NCBI GenBank assembly: GCA_039111635.1
Contig: JBCAQO010000010.1
Coordinates: forward strand, 1,612,001-1,676,000
From: Heterobasidion occidentale
Lineage: Eukaryota > Basidiomycota > Agaricomycetes > Russulales > Bondarzewiaceae
Length of the DNA: 64,000 nucleotides
Direction: 5' to 3'
The notes below the pieces were generated by a model. That model did no database searches. It was not told the DNA's origin and worked only from the letters and a program-made list of their open reading frames with translations. The first letter of the stretch is position 1. The number at the start of each line of letters is the position of its first letter. Position numbers and translations under genes: made by a program. Positions 25,621-37,439 of the stretch are shown here, in pieces.

Positions 25621-26429
25621 TGTTGATTCTGTGATTGACCGTGTTCAGAGGGTGTAGTAGTTGAGGATGTTTGTTGATGGAAGCTCTTGACAGAGTGCAG
25701 GTTGCGTGCAAACGTTTGCACGTTCGGAGTTTAACGGGGGTGTTCGTTTGTACGCGCTTCTTTGATTTTCTCGCGACAGACAATGCAATTAGGGATATAT
25801 CCCACACCGCTCGCGGTCTGCAAGACATCTATCAGAGTGATCAGTAAGTCACGACGCACGCTAATGGCTTATACTGTACAAATAAAAATCAGTAACGGCA
25901 ACGCTCTGTACAGAACGCACGATACACAGTGAAGACTCGTAACAATGTCCCATTTTGACAGATAAAGATTCTAATGTCGCCAGTGCATCCGTATCTGTGA
26001 AGAATTCCTGATGACCTAGCGATTAGAGGTTTTAGATGAATATTTCGTAAGCGTTATGTGTCGCGTGACCAGGAAACGCGTCGTAACGCACCTGTCACAT
26101 CGCGGCCGTAGTCACGTCACTCGCATACGCTCGACACGCGCGCCCGTCCTCGCTGCGGCCACAGTCCGCACGTCATTCCTCGGCCGCCCTGCTCCCCGCT
26201 CCCTCGTCGAATCCCTCCGCAAGTCCCAGGAGCGCGGCTGACTCGCTCACACTCGGATGAGAGGCTCCTGCATCCGTCCTCAGGTCGTTCCTGGGCCTCT
26301 CTGCTCCCCGCTCCCTCGTCGGCCCCCATTCCAGTAGAATCATGCCAGGGGTGTGGGGTGTTACTTTCCCAGCCCTCCCTGATTAAGAGATGTACGTAGA
26401 TGTGATTATCGAAGAATCGTGCAATAGAA
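25621..26429. other. Intergenic, no supported gene
   Basis: A stretch at about 26100-26330 is GC-rich and holds a direct repeat of sequence like CTGCTCCCCGCTCCCTCGTC (near 26188 and 26302). No gene or RNA was recognised. The left end of the Plavaka-type element should lie here, but I could not identify its terminus. Confidence 0.45.
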
Positions 26430-29400
26430 TTATGAAAACACCATGTCCTCGGCATCAAACATCGTTGTGTCCTCATCTACACTTTCCGGATCTTCCATGG
26501 ATTCCTCTGAATCTGACACATCCTCCCATCCCTCTGCCTCACGATCTTCCAAGGCCAGCTCTGGGTCTTCTCTCTCCTCCATATCCGTATCCTGAAGATC
26601 GGGCACCCGTGTCGTGGGCTCTGGTTCCTCAAGAAATTCCAAGGGCCCTTGTCGTCCAGAAGGAATGACAGGAGTTGATCGTTCGTGGGCATGAATGTGC
26701 CCAATGCCCATACCCCAGTGATAAAGCATCAGAATATCACGATCAGCAAACCTAGACGCGAGACCGTGAGTCGGGCTTTCATATGCCGAGTACGATGTTC
26801 ACTCACCGATTCACATAGTAAGCCTTCCAGTCCTGTCCGTCCTTGGCACATCGGGAGAGACCCATCCCATCTGCATGCCGAGGACCTTTTGTGAACGCTG
26901 GGATAATGTGACATTCCCGGAGAACGTCTACTGGGTCTAAAAATCCAAAGGAATCCTCCCTGTTCAAAGGGGGAAAGCGGAGACAATCTAATTCGCAAGT
27001 GTCCCAACCATCGTCCGTCGCAGGCATGGTCTCATACCATCTGACCCACAAGAAGTCCATACGACGAGGGCAGTAATCCAACATGCCGGAGCCGGTGTAG
27101 ATAACATTTGCATGGTAAATTCCAAGGACTTGCGCATACCAAAAATGATGACTTGTTGCATCGGAATCCACGTTAGCCAACACCATGACATTGCTGCGAG
27201 AGTGACCTGGATGAATGTTGTCCTGTTCTCGTTGAACATCGTAAGTCGTGTAATTGAAACGCGCTAACTTGTGCAAATAGAGCTTGTCGTGCTTGAAGAA
27301 GATGAGATCGCAGTCGTCCCGCTTTGTAGGGTCCCGGACTGGAATTTCAGTCCTCAAATACTCAGGAAGCGTAGCGGCTTCGACCTGTAACACAGTTTGT
27401 ATGCGCGGAAGAAGATGAGCCCTGAGCTTGGACAAGAATTCCTGAAGATCATAAGTGTCTGATAGTTTCACATGAGAAAATGATCAACGTACTTTGATGG
27501 CGGGATCTCCTGAATTTCGCTGTAAAAAGAGAGGAAGAACCACAGGGCACTTTTCCGTTTCGCCAATATGATACCGCTGTTTCAAATCCTTCGAGACGGA
27601 CTCTTGTTTGCCGTGTTTATAGGAAAGCTGGCGGATGCGAGTCTCACGTCGTTCGATCTGTGTGAGTTGCTTTGTATAATTTTTGCCGCTTGTACGCAAG
27701 AAACTACCTTTGGGTCTAAGATGTTCACGTTCACCCTGTGAATGTGTCAATATTCGCAGGAAGCACACAGAGAAAAACAGGCACGGACCGATTGAGAAGA
27801 ATATGAATCTGTTGTCCCAAATGCTATAATAGATCGAACATAGTCACCAAGAGAGTGAATCTTGTAAGTTTCCAAATTGAATGACTTGGGCTTTCTGGCT
27901 GTATCCGCTGAACTGCTTGCGAGCACAGATGCAGGACGAGGAAGTTTGGCCATTTTATTTTGCTGGCGTCGTTGTCGAGCAGCGCTCTCTTTTGCGAGCT
28001 CCCGAGTATTGAAAGCAGAGCATGTGTTGTCGACAAATTCTCGAAGACGCTCTCCCAAAACAGCGGTCAGCGTAGCTAAAAGGGAAAGGGTGTGATCGGT
28101 GTGCATTCGAAGTTTTGCCAGTCCATGCCAGTGAGTCAGTACAAACAAGAGCTGCAAGATCTGGTGATTGTGCGGTTCAGGCAGGAGTCCTTCGAAGACG
28201 GGGATTGAACACTGCAGCAGATCTCAGAACGAAAACACCAGTCAAGGAGAACTGATCCTACCTGTAGAAGGTCTTCATAGTCTCGGGCAGCCATCCTCTT
28301 CAATTCGGAAGCATTTCTAGATATACGTTTGATCGCATCTCTACCGAACGAAGGTACCTGTCGGTACCTGACAGAAGATTGAGCCACCTGGTCGTTGACG
28401 ACAAGACTCTGCATACCTTCGGTCTAAGATGTGCTTTAGCCCTTCGTCCTCGCAATCGAGGATGCGGAGAAGGTGTATAAACAATGACTTCCACACGCCA
28501 AGCTCAATTTCGTGCAAGAGATCGACAACAAACATGTCAAACATGTTGAAACCAAGCGGTGCCAGTCTTTCCGAGAATGCATTCTAGATGAATGTTTAGC
28601 TTACTTGGATGTTCACGCCATAGAGCGAGAAACTTACTGTTGTTGGGACCAAAGATTCTGGCTTCAACAGCTTTTCTACGGCAGAACTGTTTACTGCAAA
28701 ATTTTTGTGATAGATTATTTCCCGAGCAAGCGACACAACAACCCGACGGTGTTGGTCATCCACGCGAGCCAGTGACACCCGTTGTGCCATATCCTGAGGC
28801 ATACCGATGTTATGCACCCGGGATAGAGGAATCAGGCAACGTGGGCAAGGACAACCACCGAGATTTCGTATGCTGGCGAGAATGATCCTGGGACACATGA
28901 TTGAGTGATGGGGTACTCCGTGATATCAAAAAGGGGAAAAACAGACTTTTCAGGATAGTCAGCAGAGTAAGTGAATATTCGAGGATAGAACCGTCGTTTG
29001 ACTCCATCACAACACTCAATGACAATGCCGTGCGCATAGGCATGCAGAAATTCGTCGTCAAGGAGTAGCCTCCATTGGGCCTGTAACATATCGCGCTGAC
29101 AATGGGCCATGAAAGCGCTGTTGGGTCCCTTTCCTCCAATTCTTTCGGCAGCAAAATCCTTGAAAGCGTCCGGGAGCTATTTCGTTTCGTCAGTGTCGTT
29201 CGTCTGTAGAATGGAAGCGATTTACCTTTTCGAAGTAAGCTATATGAGTGAAGGAACGACAAGATGGTTTACACCGGCGATACTTCGATTCATTGCCAAG
29301 TGCAAGATAGGCAGGCCACAGTTTGGCATCGCCGAAGGTCGAAAGATGAGTGCCGTCTGATGCAAACATCAGCGCGGCGACAACTCTTTCAAGGCTACAC

Positions 29401-30638
29401 CCTGGTTCTCCTGGACTTTCCTGCAGAGCGTTGTGTGCATCCAAAAAAGCCTCTGATGTATAGGCTTCTCCGTGGACTTGTACTGCCTCTGGAGCACTAC
29501 CAGGTTGGCATAGCAGTTTATATGGCTCGAGATGTAAGTGGGGAAAGGTTGTCGGGTTGGTGATCTTTTCCTTAATCACAGACACTAACCGTCGATGATG
29601 GAAACTTGTGACGACATAATCCTGCGCCCCTGGTTGAAGACATTTCTTGTGGAACGGGATAGATATCTTGACGGTGTCGTGTATCCACCCATCCTCCTCT
29701 TGTTCGTCCTCCCAATTATCCTCATCCTGACCAGCCAGCTTGCGATCAATACTGCTCCATGGCGTTTTTCTGACGTCCTCCGGGCGAAAATCGGTACTGC
29801 CGACGATGTCGATGAGATTTTTGAAACTCGATTGAGATTTTCGTACTCCATCGTTCCAGTACCATTCACCGAGAAGAAATGACGAGCGATTGGGATAAGG
29901 ATAGAATGACGGCGCAGAAGAAGACTCAGGGAGGGCATTCGAGTCATCCTGCGTTGACAAAGCAGGCTTTTCAGCGACTCGTTCGGGATCGTGTGCTGGA
30001 AAGTCAGTGGCATGATACTGACGAAACAACCCAAAAATGTTTCGGGGAGACTTCAAGATCTGTCGCAAAGACTTTTGAATCACCTGAGGTGGATCGGAAG
30101 AGAGGGCTACGGTGGGAGGCGACTGCATCGGAGTTATAGACGCGGAAGAAGATGGCTCTGATAGCGACTGCAACTGAACGGGTAAAGCTGCCGGGGGCTG
30201 AGGCAACATGTCACGATAACGTTTAGGAAGCCTGGTATTTGCTCTACGAGGCCTGCGTTCTGCCAGAGAAAGGTTTGGGTCATCTTGATTTGCGGAGGAC
30301 GACTGTGGAATAGACTGAAAACCTTAAGATACAGATGAGGGCGAAACTTTGAGATGTAAACTCACCTGTTGTACAGCTGGTGTAGGGACCTCTGCGATCG
30401 ACAATGCTGGCTCCAAGACCTCCGCGACCAACGGTGCTGTCTCCAAAACTGCTCTGGATCCATCAGCATCCGTTCGACGACGTTTCTTCGCAGCCCACAC
30501 TTCTTTGGCTTTTGCTAGCGCCTCAGAAAACCTTTTCTTGGTTTTCTGACATGTGCGCCTGTGGTAAGTGAGCGCCGATGGCAGCGAGAATGACCTTCCG
30601 CAAACACAAGACTCGCTGAAAGCCGGCGGCAATTCCAT
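26430..30638 (-). mobile_element. Plavaka-type (CACTA-related) transposase gene, apparently full length
   Basis: This is a multi-exon transposase of the Plavaka group found in many Agaricomycetes. The protein starts MELPPAFSESCVCGRSF with a C2HC-like finger (C-x-C, H, C), then a long Pro/Ser/Gln-rich linker. The family core follows: NRSSFLLGEWYWNDGVRKS, FASDGTHLSTFGDAKLWP, AYAHGIVIECCDGVKRRFYP, FDMFVVDLLHEIELGVWK, FGRDAIKRISRNASELKRM and HWHGLAKLRMHTDHTLSLL. A C-terminal YTGSGMLDYCPRRMDFLWVRW region and an acidic tail end at a stop at 26430. I found no frameshift or internal stop once short introns are removed, so the copy may be recent. An in-frame ATG at 30674 is an alternative start. The terminal inverted repeats were not identified. 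Confidence 0.8.
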
Positions 30639-30966
30639 GAAAATCGTGTGGCCAGAGGAGGTCGAATGATACAAGCGCGGGTGGGGACTTTCAGCGCAAG
30701 CGATGGTCTGTCAGCTTATATGTAGAAAGACATGACTCGCTCGCTCGCTAAGATGTGTTTTGCCGATCGGATCTCAAATCGTTATGCGCTGTAGTGAAGT
30801 AGAATAGCTTCTATGAGGAGAAGACTACTCAGAAACCCAAGACCAGAAAGTGCTCATCACATTTTTACGGTCAACCGTCTTGTACCACAAAACCCTCTAA
30901 CATCCGAACCACCGATGAGTGCCTGGAGAGGCTCCAAACGCCGTTGAGACAGAGACAGTCTAACAC

Positions 30967-31025
30967 CCTGCAATGAGCAAGGAGCCAGCTGCTGATGACC
31001 AAACAATGCCTGCAATGAGCAAGCG
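30967..31025. repeat. Paired short repeat upstream of the transposase
   Basis: CCTGCAATGAGCAAG occurs at 30967 and again at 31009 in the same orientation, 42 bases apart. The same pair, with matching flanks (ACCC before the first, CG after the second), occurs at 36963 and 37009. They lie about 330 bases upstream of the transposase start and look like subterminal transposase-binding repeats. A separate 15-bp unit (ATGGAAGAGGTGCC) is repeated in tandem at about 31041-31070. Confidence 0.8.
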
Positions 31026-31544
31026 CCGTTCGGAGATGACATGGAAGAGGTGCCATGGAAGAGGTGCCATCCTTGGGGAGTATACAGTTAAATGAAGCAA
31101 AGATGGGCCAGCGATGGGTGAAGAGTTGGAAAGGGGAGTTGTAGCCGTCACGTGTGACGGATTCTGCCGGCACGAGCTCCATCGGAGTTGCAACCGATTT
31201 CTTTGTAGCGGCCAGGCTCATTTTAGTGTTTCTACCCACCAATTGTTGCACATACAGTACCTATCTTAGCTTCTTGGAATACAACCTGTCATTTTTTCGT
31301 ATTTTTAAAATCAAGAGAAAGCGATGCTGAGGCACTGCTGAGTCTGTCTGAACACTGGCGATTGACCGAGATAGTCCAGGATAGTCCCTGATCAATCTTC
31401 CGCGTCTCTTCCGGATGCAATCGACGTATATATTAGTAAGTGAAGGTCAATATGGCGTCACCCCACATTCACTGCTACCTTTGCTTACTACGTCCTGTCT
31501 CCGAGCTTCAGTTCCCATTCCCCGCCTTTACTATCGTCGAAATC

Positions 31545-32249
31545 ATGAACGCGTCCGAGTCCCTGGTCAACAAGATCAACAAGTTCAAAACCATCACCAC
31601 CTTGATCATGGTTATCCTTTATCTTCGAGGACAAAATAATTCGCTATCCCAGACGCAGACGGTCTACAAAGACAAGAGACAAGTCGTCGAAAGGCCCCAG
31701 TCACAGCACCGATTGCTCGATCAGCTTGCTACACTGCTTGTCAGAGACCGCGAAGTGGTGGCTGTGGCGGCAGGTATGCAGAGGGGCGCTAACGTCAGCC
31801 TCGTCGTCTCGGTCTCACATCAACGCGACATAGACGCTTCCATAGAATGCGCGGAAGACCAAGTAATGCATAACTGCATCATTACCACCAATCCGACACA
31901 CCCCAATGAGGCGAGAGGGAAGACCGATCTCGCAGCAAAGACGAAGACGACGGGGACGGGCGCGGAGAAGGGAAAGAAAGTTCTGAAATCGGAGGTTCAA
32001 GCGAAAGTGGAGAAGAGAGTGAGATTGGAGACAGAGTCTCAAGTGAGGACGAGGACAACTGCTGCGACAGATGAGGCGATGACCACAAGGAGCATAAGCT
32101 CAGAGGCGAGGACGGGGGCGACAGAGCCGTCGAGAGGGAAGATGAATCGGTCAGTAGCAATGAAGGGTAAATCGGAGACGAATGAGGAGGATCGGGGACA
32201 GGATGTCGTGCCATTTACAAAGGCCATGTTAAATGAACAAAAGAAGTGA
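31545..32249 (+). CDS. Hypothetical basic, low-complexity ORF upstream of the deaminase-like gene
   Basis: An open frame starting MNASESLVNKINKFKTITTL runs into a long segment rich in Lys, Arg, Thr, Glu and Ser and ends at a stop at 32249. A GT donor (32247 onward) and an AG just before 32290 suggest it might splice towards the gene at 32299, but no choice kept frame. It is divergent from the Plavaka transposase across the repeat pair at 31.0 kb. I do not recognise a domain. It may be the N-terminal region of the deaminase-like protein or noise. Confidence 0.35.
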   Translation: MNASESLVNKINKFKTITTLIMVILYLRGQNNSLSQTQTVYKDKRQVVERPQSQHRLLDQLATLLVRDREVVAVAAGMQRGANVSLVVSVSHQRDIDASIECAEDQVMHNCIITTNPTHPNEARGKTDLAAKTKTTGTGAEKGKKVLKSEVQAKVEKRVRLETESQVRTRTTAATDEAMTTRSISSEARTGATEPSRGKMNRSVAMKGKSETNEEDRGQDVVPFTKAMLNEQKK

Positions 32250-32298
32250 GTGCGAACTTTCTATCGAATGATAACCTTTCTGACATAGTTCATAAAGC

Positions 32299-33722
32299 AT
32301 GAAGTTTGATGAGCACGTCTCGGAGGTGATCGAGTTACTCAAGAAAGAGGACACCACACCTTACAGCCTGGGCGTTCACGTCGTTTCTCGTGGCTACCGC
32401 AAGATGCGCTCTCGACTCAGGTGTACGATGTCTACCGCCTTCCTCAGCAAGATCTTGAATGCCGAACCTGACAGATTGCCTGAACTATTCAAGAAGAAGT
32501 CTACATTACGCAAAGAACGGGACCAAGTCCTTTCTGGAGAGCTCATAGCACGTTGGTGGGGCATCGACCTTTTCGGCGTGGAGCACGGAGGACTCGAGTT
32601 GAAAACCCGAGCGCAGAACAATGACGTTTTTTGTCAAGGAGACATGCGTGGCCTTCCATCATACCTTGTGCTTGGCTCTGAAAGGCTATCAGACCTGTTT
32701 GGACGAGATTTCCAAAGCCCAGCCAGACAATTTCGGCGCGATGATGAACAAGACCTGGCTTTATGTCACTCTTTTGGAAGCATTTGCATATTCCAACGCT
32801 TTCGCAGACTACCTGACTCTCGCCATTCCCGATATATTCGACCATCCCTTCGCAGGTACAGAACCCAAGTATACCACACCATCTAGAGAGTCCCAGGGCC
32901 AGCCAAATACGTGGGAGGAACAAGCAGTGGTGGACGACGATGATACAGATATGTTCGTCACTGTGGGCTCGACACCGATTGACGCATACAAGCAGTGGCT
33001 GCGTCGACAGGTTGTGATACCATTCGCTGTTCACGGTCTCGTGGGTTCGGCACAGTATCTTCGGAACATCACTTACACTGTCATTTCTGCCGAACATCCT
33101 GGGACAGACATGGCACCCTGGGAAGAGGTGGTGAAGGAGGTATTGAGCGAGAACGACGAGACTGCTCGCACGAAGACAGTGATCGACGAACTCAAATTAT
33201 TGATGACGAGGGACGCCGAGAAGGCGGGGAGCTCAATTAGCCGCCACTGCAAGAATTTACTATCGCCGACTCCCATGTTCCAAGGGAGTATCCATTGCGA
33301 GTGTCTCTTGGCTAGCGTCCTGGACGGGAAGAACCTGGACAATGGGAGCATGTTGCTTGCTGCACATGGTGTTAATCCGGAAAGTTTTCACCCCCTACAC
33401 CTTCCAATGCCAATATTGACATGGAGATTTACAGAGCGACATAGACCCCTGCTACGTCGGCACGTCTAAACTCGCATGCCCTGTCTGCCATTTCGTGAAT
33501 TCCGAATTAGGCGCGCGCAAGTGGCTGGCGAAACCGAATCACAATTTCATGTTCCCCTGCGCGCTGCCACGTGAGCTTCGTGAGGATATACACACGAGGG
33601 CAGAGATCCATTTCAAGGCCATATTGCTGGACTTACTCGATGTATTACTCAAGCCGAAGCCGCGACATTCGCGGACCGATTCCGCTCAGAAGCTCAAACG
33701 AAGGTTATCAGACGGACAGTGA
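32299..33722 (+). CDS. Putative OTT_1508-type deaminase, one apparent frameshift
   Basis: The protein starts MKFDEHVSEVIELLKKED. A helical region follows (LIARWWGIDLFGVEHGG, then VAFHHTLCLALKGYQTCL). After a clean intron near 33400-33440 comes YVGTSKLACPVCHFV. The pattern IHCECLLASVL, then G-x-SK-x4-CPVC, then FPCALPRELRED matches the zinc-site layout of the OTT_1508-like deaminase family known from fungi: His-x-Glu, then Cys-x2-Cys. The expected zinc ligands and catalytic Glu are all present. Near 32615 the frame changes by one base between KTRAQN and MTFFVKETC; the gap is too short for an intron, so this is a frameshift or an error. It ends RRLSDGQ then TGA at 33722. Its substrate is unknown. 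It sits between two transposon-type genes. Confidence 0.55.
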
Positions 33723-34072
33723 ACGCAAGAGCCTTGAGGTCTTGAAGGCGAAGCGAGAGATCGATCGTCACAACGTGTCTGTAGACCGTGCTCTATGGAT
33801 AAACTGAAGACGGCCAGTTTTGAGTGTTGAAATGCAGAAGGTCAGGCTTCTGGGGTAGTCCGAGAGCGCTTGTAGGTTTCTTCCGCATTCTAATTAGCGC
33901 GTTTAGTCACCATTCGTAGATCGAAAGAACGGTTGAAAGGTACTTCGAATACGAGAGACGGCATTTTCACGATCCGAGACACGGCGTTGTTTGATACATG
34001 TATATCATTCTGAATGGCATCAGACTTGCGACATGAACCTATTGCGTGAGAGGGCAAAAAAAACATGCGAAA
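33723..34072. other. Intergenic, no supported gene
   Basis: This lies between the convergent 3' ends of the deaminase-like gene and the minus-strand transposon-associated gene. Nothing recognised. Confidence 0.5.
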
Positions 34073-36844
34073 TCATGAATGTACGTGACGAGCGAGGGAT
34101 TTGGGCTGCGATAAAGGCATAATAGGGAGTCTCCCACAATGCTTGTGAAACGTGACAGTATAAAAGAGAAACACCGCATGCTCGAAGTCTGTGAAAGCTT
34201 TGAAATTAGAATCGTAATCCTTGTGCCACATAAGCTTACTTCCGCCGGGCCATCCACAGAGGACTTCAGCCATTACCTTCACAGCACCACGCCTGGCCTC
34301 CCAATCTTCAATCACAAGTCGGTCCACCACCGACTCTCACGCTCCCAGTCTACGCTGAGACCCCCCGTGGCCCATATGTGGCAGATTTTTCCTTCGCGTT
34401 GGGCGGCATACCGTTTGTCTCGTAACAGTAAACACCCATGACAACCTTCCTGTCCAATTGTAGGAGTTCAAGACGAAAATTAGCTACCGAAAGCTCCCAT
34501 ACTACTTCAGCCCAGAGGTCCTTATCCTCATGAGCCATCTTGCTAGTGACGAAGGTTCTGCCCCATTGCGGAGATGTAGTGTCATCGTATGGTGCGAATC
34601 CGGCGTGCACCAGGAATCGGACACCTATGTCGACCCGATCTGCAACACGTCTGTCCAAGCCTTCTTACGTTTGCGCACCTCGACGACGAAGCGCTGGTGA
34701 CATTGGACGCGACTTGCGGTTCCAAGCGAGCCTTTTTAGTCTTGCGAGGCCATGGTGGTAAGCGAGCCATGTCGTGTGAAGAGGATTGAGGCTTCACGGT
34801 ACAATTGACCATGTTGTCTGGCAGGTAATATCTCCCCTCTAATGCAATCCTCCATTGGCTGGTCGTCATCAGGACCATACAGTGGTTAGAAGGGCATAGA
34901 ACCTCCAGCAGACACCACATGCGAATGCGTAGCCAGTTGTGAACTCTATGCCCAAAAACGGCTCCTTTGTCCGCAAAGAACAGATGAATGGGGGGAGAGG
35001 ATACTGAAGGGCCATATTTGGATCATCGTCCAAATCCATGGTCTCTTCGAAGACGCTTATCCAACCGGGGCGAGTGGGGGAAGCCAAGTGGGGTGCACAA
35101 CCCGGAGACCTGTTTTAGGAGAAGGACCATGACATCGATGGCTGTTACTACGCTGCTTATGAGGCGCCAGTGTCTTCGGAGGACTCGAAATTTGCGAATG
35201 ACTTGCGTTTGATTGGACATCTGGGACCTTGGGAGCATTCTTCACGTCGGGCGATGGTGGGCGATGTTCTGTGTGTGTTGCGTGACAATGAAACCATAGA
35301 GGCGCAACGCAGGGAACTTACCACGCTTGTCAGATGAGCGAGACCTCGACAACAGACTTCTACGCCACTGATCATTAGATGAATAGGCCGACGCGAGCAC
35401 AACAAAGTCGGATGTGGTGGTCTCAAACATGGTGCAAGGGGTCATCGATGAAACGAGGACCATCTCGTACAAGCTTAGCGGCTATTTAAACAAATTGTGC
35501 ATCAGTTACACAAGCCTGACCTAGTCAATCGAGTCTTACCATAAACATTACCAGTGAAAGCGCTGATCATCGCGGTCTGCCGCTCGTCGCTATTGACGTC
35601 ACGCTCGGTCGGGATTTCATCGACTATGACATGCGAAATATCCGGCCCTGACATAGCATGATTCCGACACACAGGCGGATTTTGCCGCTCGATTTCCCCA
35701 ACCGTTGCAGGAGAATAGATCTCCAGCGGTAGTAGAATTGGTCGACTGGTCAAGCTAAACTTTCGCAGCCTGTCTTGAATGGTGCCGCGTAACGGTTCAC
35801 CGTGTGACGCCTCCACCCAGAGAGGGGCCTTGGTGCGATGGTTGGCATATTCAAAAATCTGTGATGAGCTGAAGGAGATGCCGGTTCTGATGACTGTCTT
35901 GACGGAGATGATAAGTGTGCGGGTTGTAAGAGTGGTGCGCCTCCGGATGTACCAAACCGGGATCCCAATCCGGAACAACTCTCGAAGCATTGACAAACTT
36001 GAGGTGATGACACGCGAAGAGGAAGAACAGGTTGAGGGCAATCGAACGTAGGATCCTCCATACGAGGTTTCACTACCAGCATATAGATAATCCAGGCGCG
36101 TAATTCAAGCAGGATACGCTGAAACTCACGAAACCATAAGACGGTGTCGGAGAAAGGCATTGGAATCTGCGAGAGTGAACCGTAGGCACGATAAAGGGCC
36201 TCAGATCGATGTCTCTGGTACATGTAGCTGGACGTGTGTGCATTGACTACAGCAGCCGGAGTGCCTTCGGGAAACTCTTGAGCCCCAATTTCGTCTCTAT
36301 CCTACGCACTTCCAACATCGCTTTGCGCAGGCGGGAGAGCACTGTCTCATACAAGATTCCTACTGAAGCGCGCGGCAGCTCCTCGCAGATACGAAAGTCT
36401 GTTCCTTTGAAGGAAAACCACGCAGCATCCGGATCTTCGAATTGAGGAAGGCCGCCTTCTTTGTCGTCCACTGGAAAGTCCGGTGCTCGTAAGCCATGAT
36501 GATCGTCGACCTTCTGGAGTTCCTTCAGTCTCGGGTTCATGGGCGCAGCATAGGAATGGGGCTCCACTGGGTCGAAAGCTTGTGGCCACTTCAGATGTTC
36601 AAATGCACCAAGCATGCCGTCTCCGAAATATCTGAAGGGTGTGTCGTCGGGGTGCACAGGGACCTCCGGAAACAAAGTCCATGTTTGGTGTGGAGATCCA
36701 TAATTCATCGTGATTGCGGAATGGAGCAACGCAGAGACAATCTAGGGCGTCAACCTGCTCGCCGTGCAGTAGGGATCGACGAGAATCGAGAATTTCGCGA
36801 AGGTTTTCAAGCGGCCGTGCTTGCCAACAAGTAACGGCGGCCAT
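34073..36844 (-). CDS. Transposon-associated protein of unknown function
   Basis: This is a multi-exon gene of a protein type that recurs beside transposons in Agaricomycete genomes; its function is not known to me. A likely first exon is MAAVTCWQARPLENLREIL (36844). TWTLFPEVPVHPDDTPFRYF follows, then WFREFQRILLELRAWIIYML, LRELFRIGIPVWYIRRRT and FRIALEGRYYLP-like sequence. The C-terminal part carries DLWAEVVWELSVANFRLELL, YDSNFKAFTDFEHAVFLFY and FHKHCGRLPIMPL. The fragments are in family order, but I could not prove every splice; near 34600-34700 the frame changes and may be broken. The repeat pair upstream (36963-37023) matches the one upstream of the Plavaka transposase. Confidence 0.5.
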
Positions 36845-36962
36845 GGCTGCAACGTGCCCAATGAGACAGTAAACCAATGGAGGAACAAGAAAAACACGGC
36901 GATGCGAACTGACCTAGTAGTATGAGCAATAATAACGTAGGACTCGACTTGATGTCCAAGAC

Positions 36963-37025
36963 CCTGCAATGAGCAAGGAAGGATGACGGTGCACTCAAAA
37001 TCCAGTCACCTGCAATGAGCAAGCG
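36963..37025. repeat. Second copy of the paired short repeat
   Basis: CCTGCAATGAGCAAG occurs at 36963 and 37009 in the same orientation as the pair at 30967/31009. The first member shares 19 bases (ACCCTGCAATGAGCAAGGA) and the second shares 17 with their counterparts, while the sequence between and around them differs. This suggests conserved binding sites, not a simple duplication. Confidence 0.8.
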
Positions 37026-37304
37026 GACGGAGAGTGGTTATACTACTAGCAAATCTAGTGCAATCTTGAAAGGAGTTTGGGAATTCGGATGGAGATACGG
37101 GGATGATGAGGATCTATGAGGATGCTGGTAGCCTGAGGCTCGCCGAGTCACTAGTCAACTGCAGTGGCTATGGCGGTCAAAGTGTCCCAGGTGTGTAATC
37201 GGAAATCTCCGACAATTTGGAATCCCAACAGAGGCAGCCACCTCGGATATATCCGAGCTCGGATGTGTCTGAGTGATTAGTATGATTGCTAGCTGCTACA
37301 AAAT

Positions 37305-37388
37305 ACAGCAAAGACCGGGAATCGAACATCAAACCCCGTGGACACCTCGACATCACCTTGACTAGACCGTTCGCCCATACGATCTATG
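37305..37388 (-). other. Degenerate tRNA-like sequence
   Basis: On the minus strand a TGTTCGATTCCCGG (B-box-like) lies about 50 bases after TGGGCGAACGGTCTA (A-box-like), in the order and spacing of a tRNA. The T stem does not pair and no clean anticodon stem forms, so it is not called a tRNA gene. It may be a tRNA relic or a tRNA-derived SINE head. Confidence 0.25.
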
Positions 37389-37439
37389 CAATAACAGCCG
37401 CTAATTATTATAACTGCTCATAACAAGTACGCTACGCTG

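Noticed and set aside
30967..37025. The two direct repeat pairs as long terminal repeats of one 6-kb retroelement
   Set aside because: Only 15-19 base motifs are shared, not long terminal sequence, and no reverse transcriptase or integrase lies between them.
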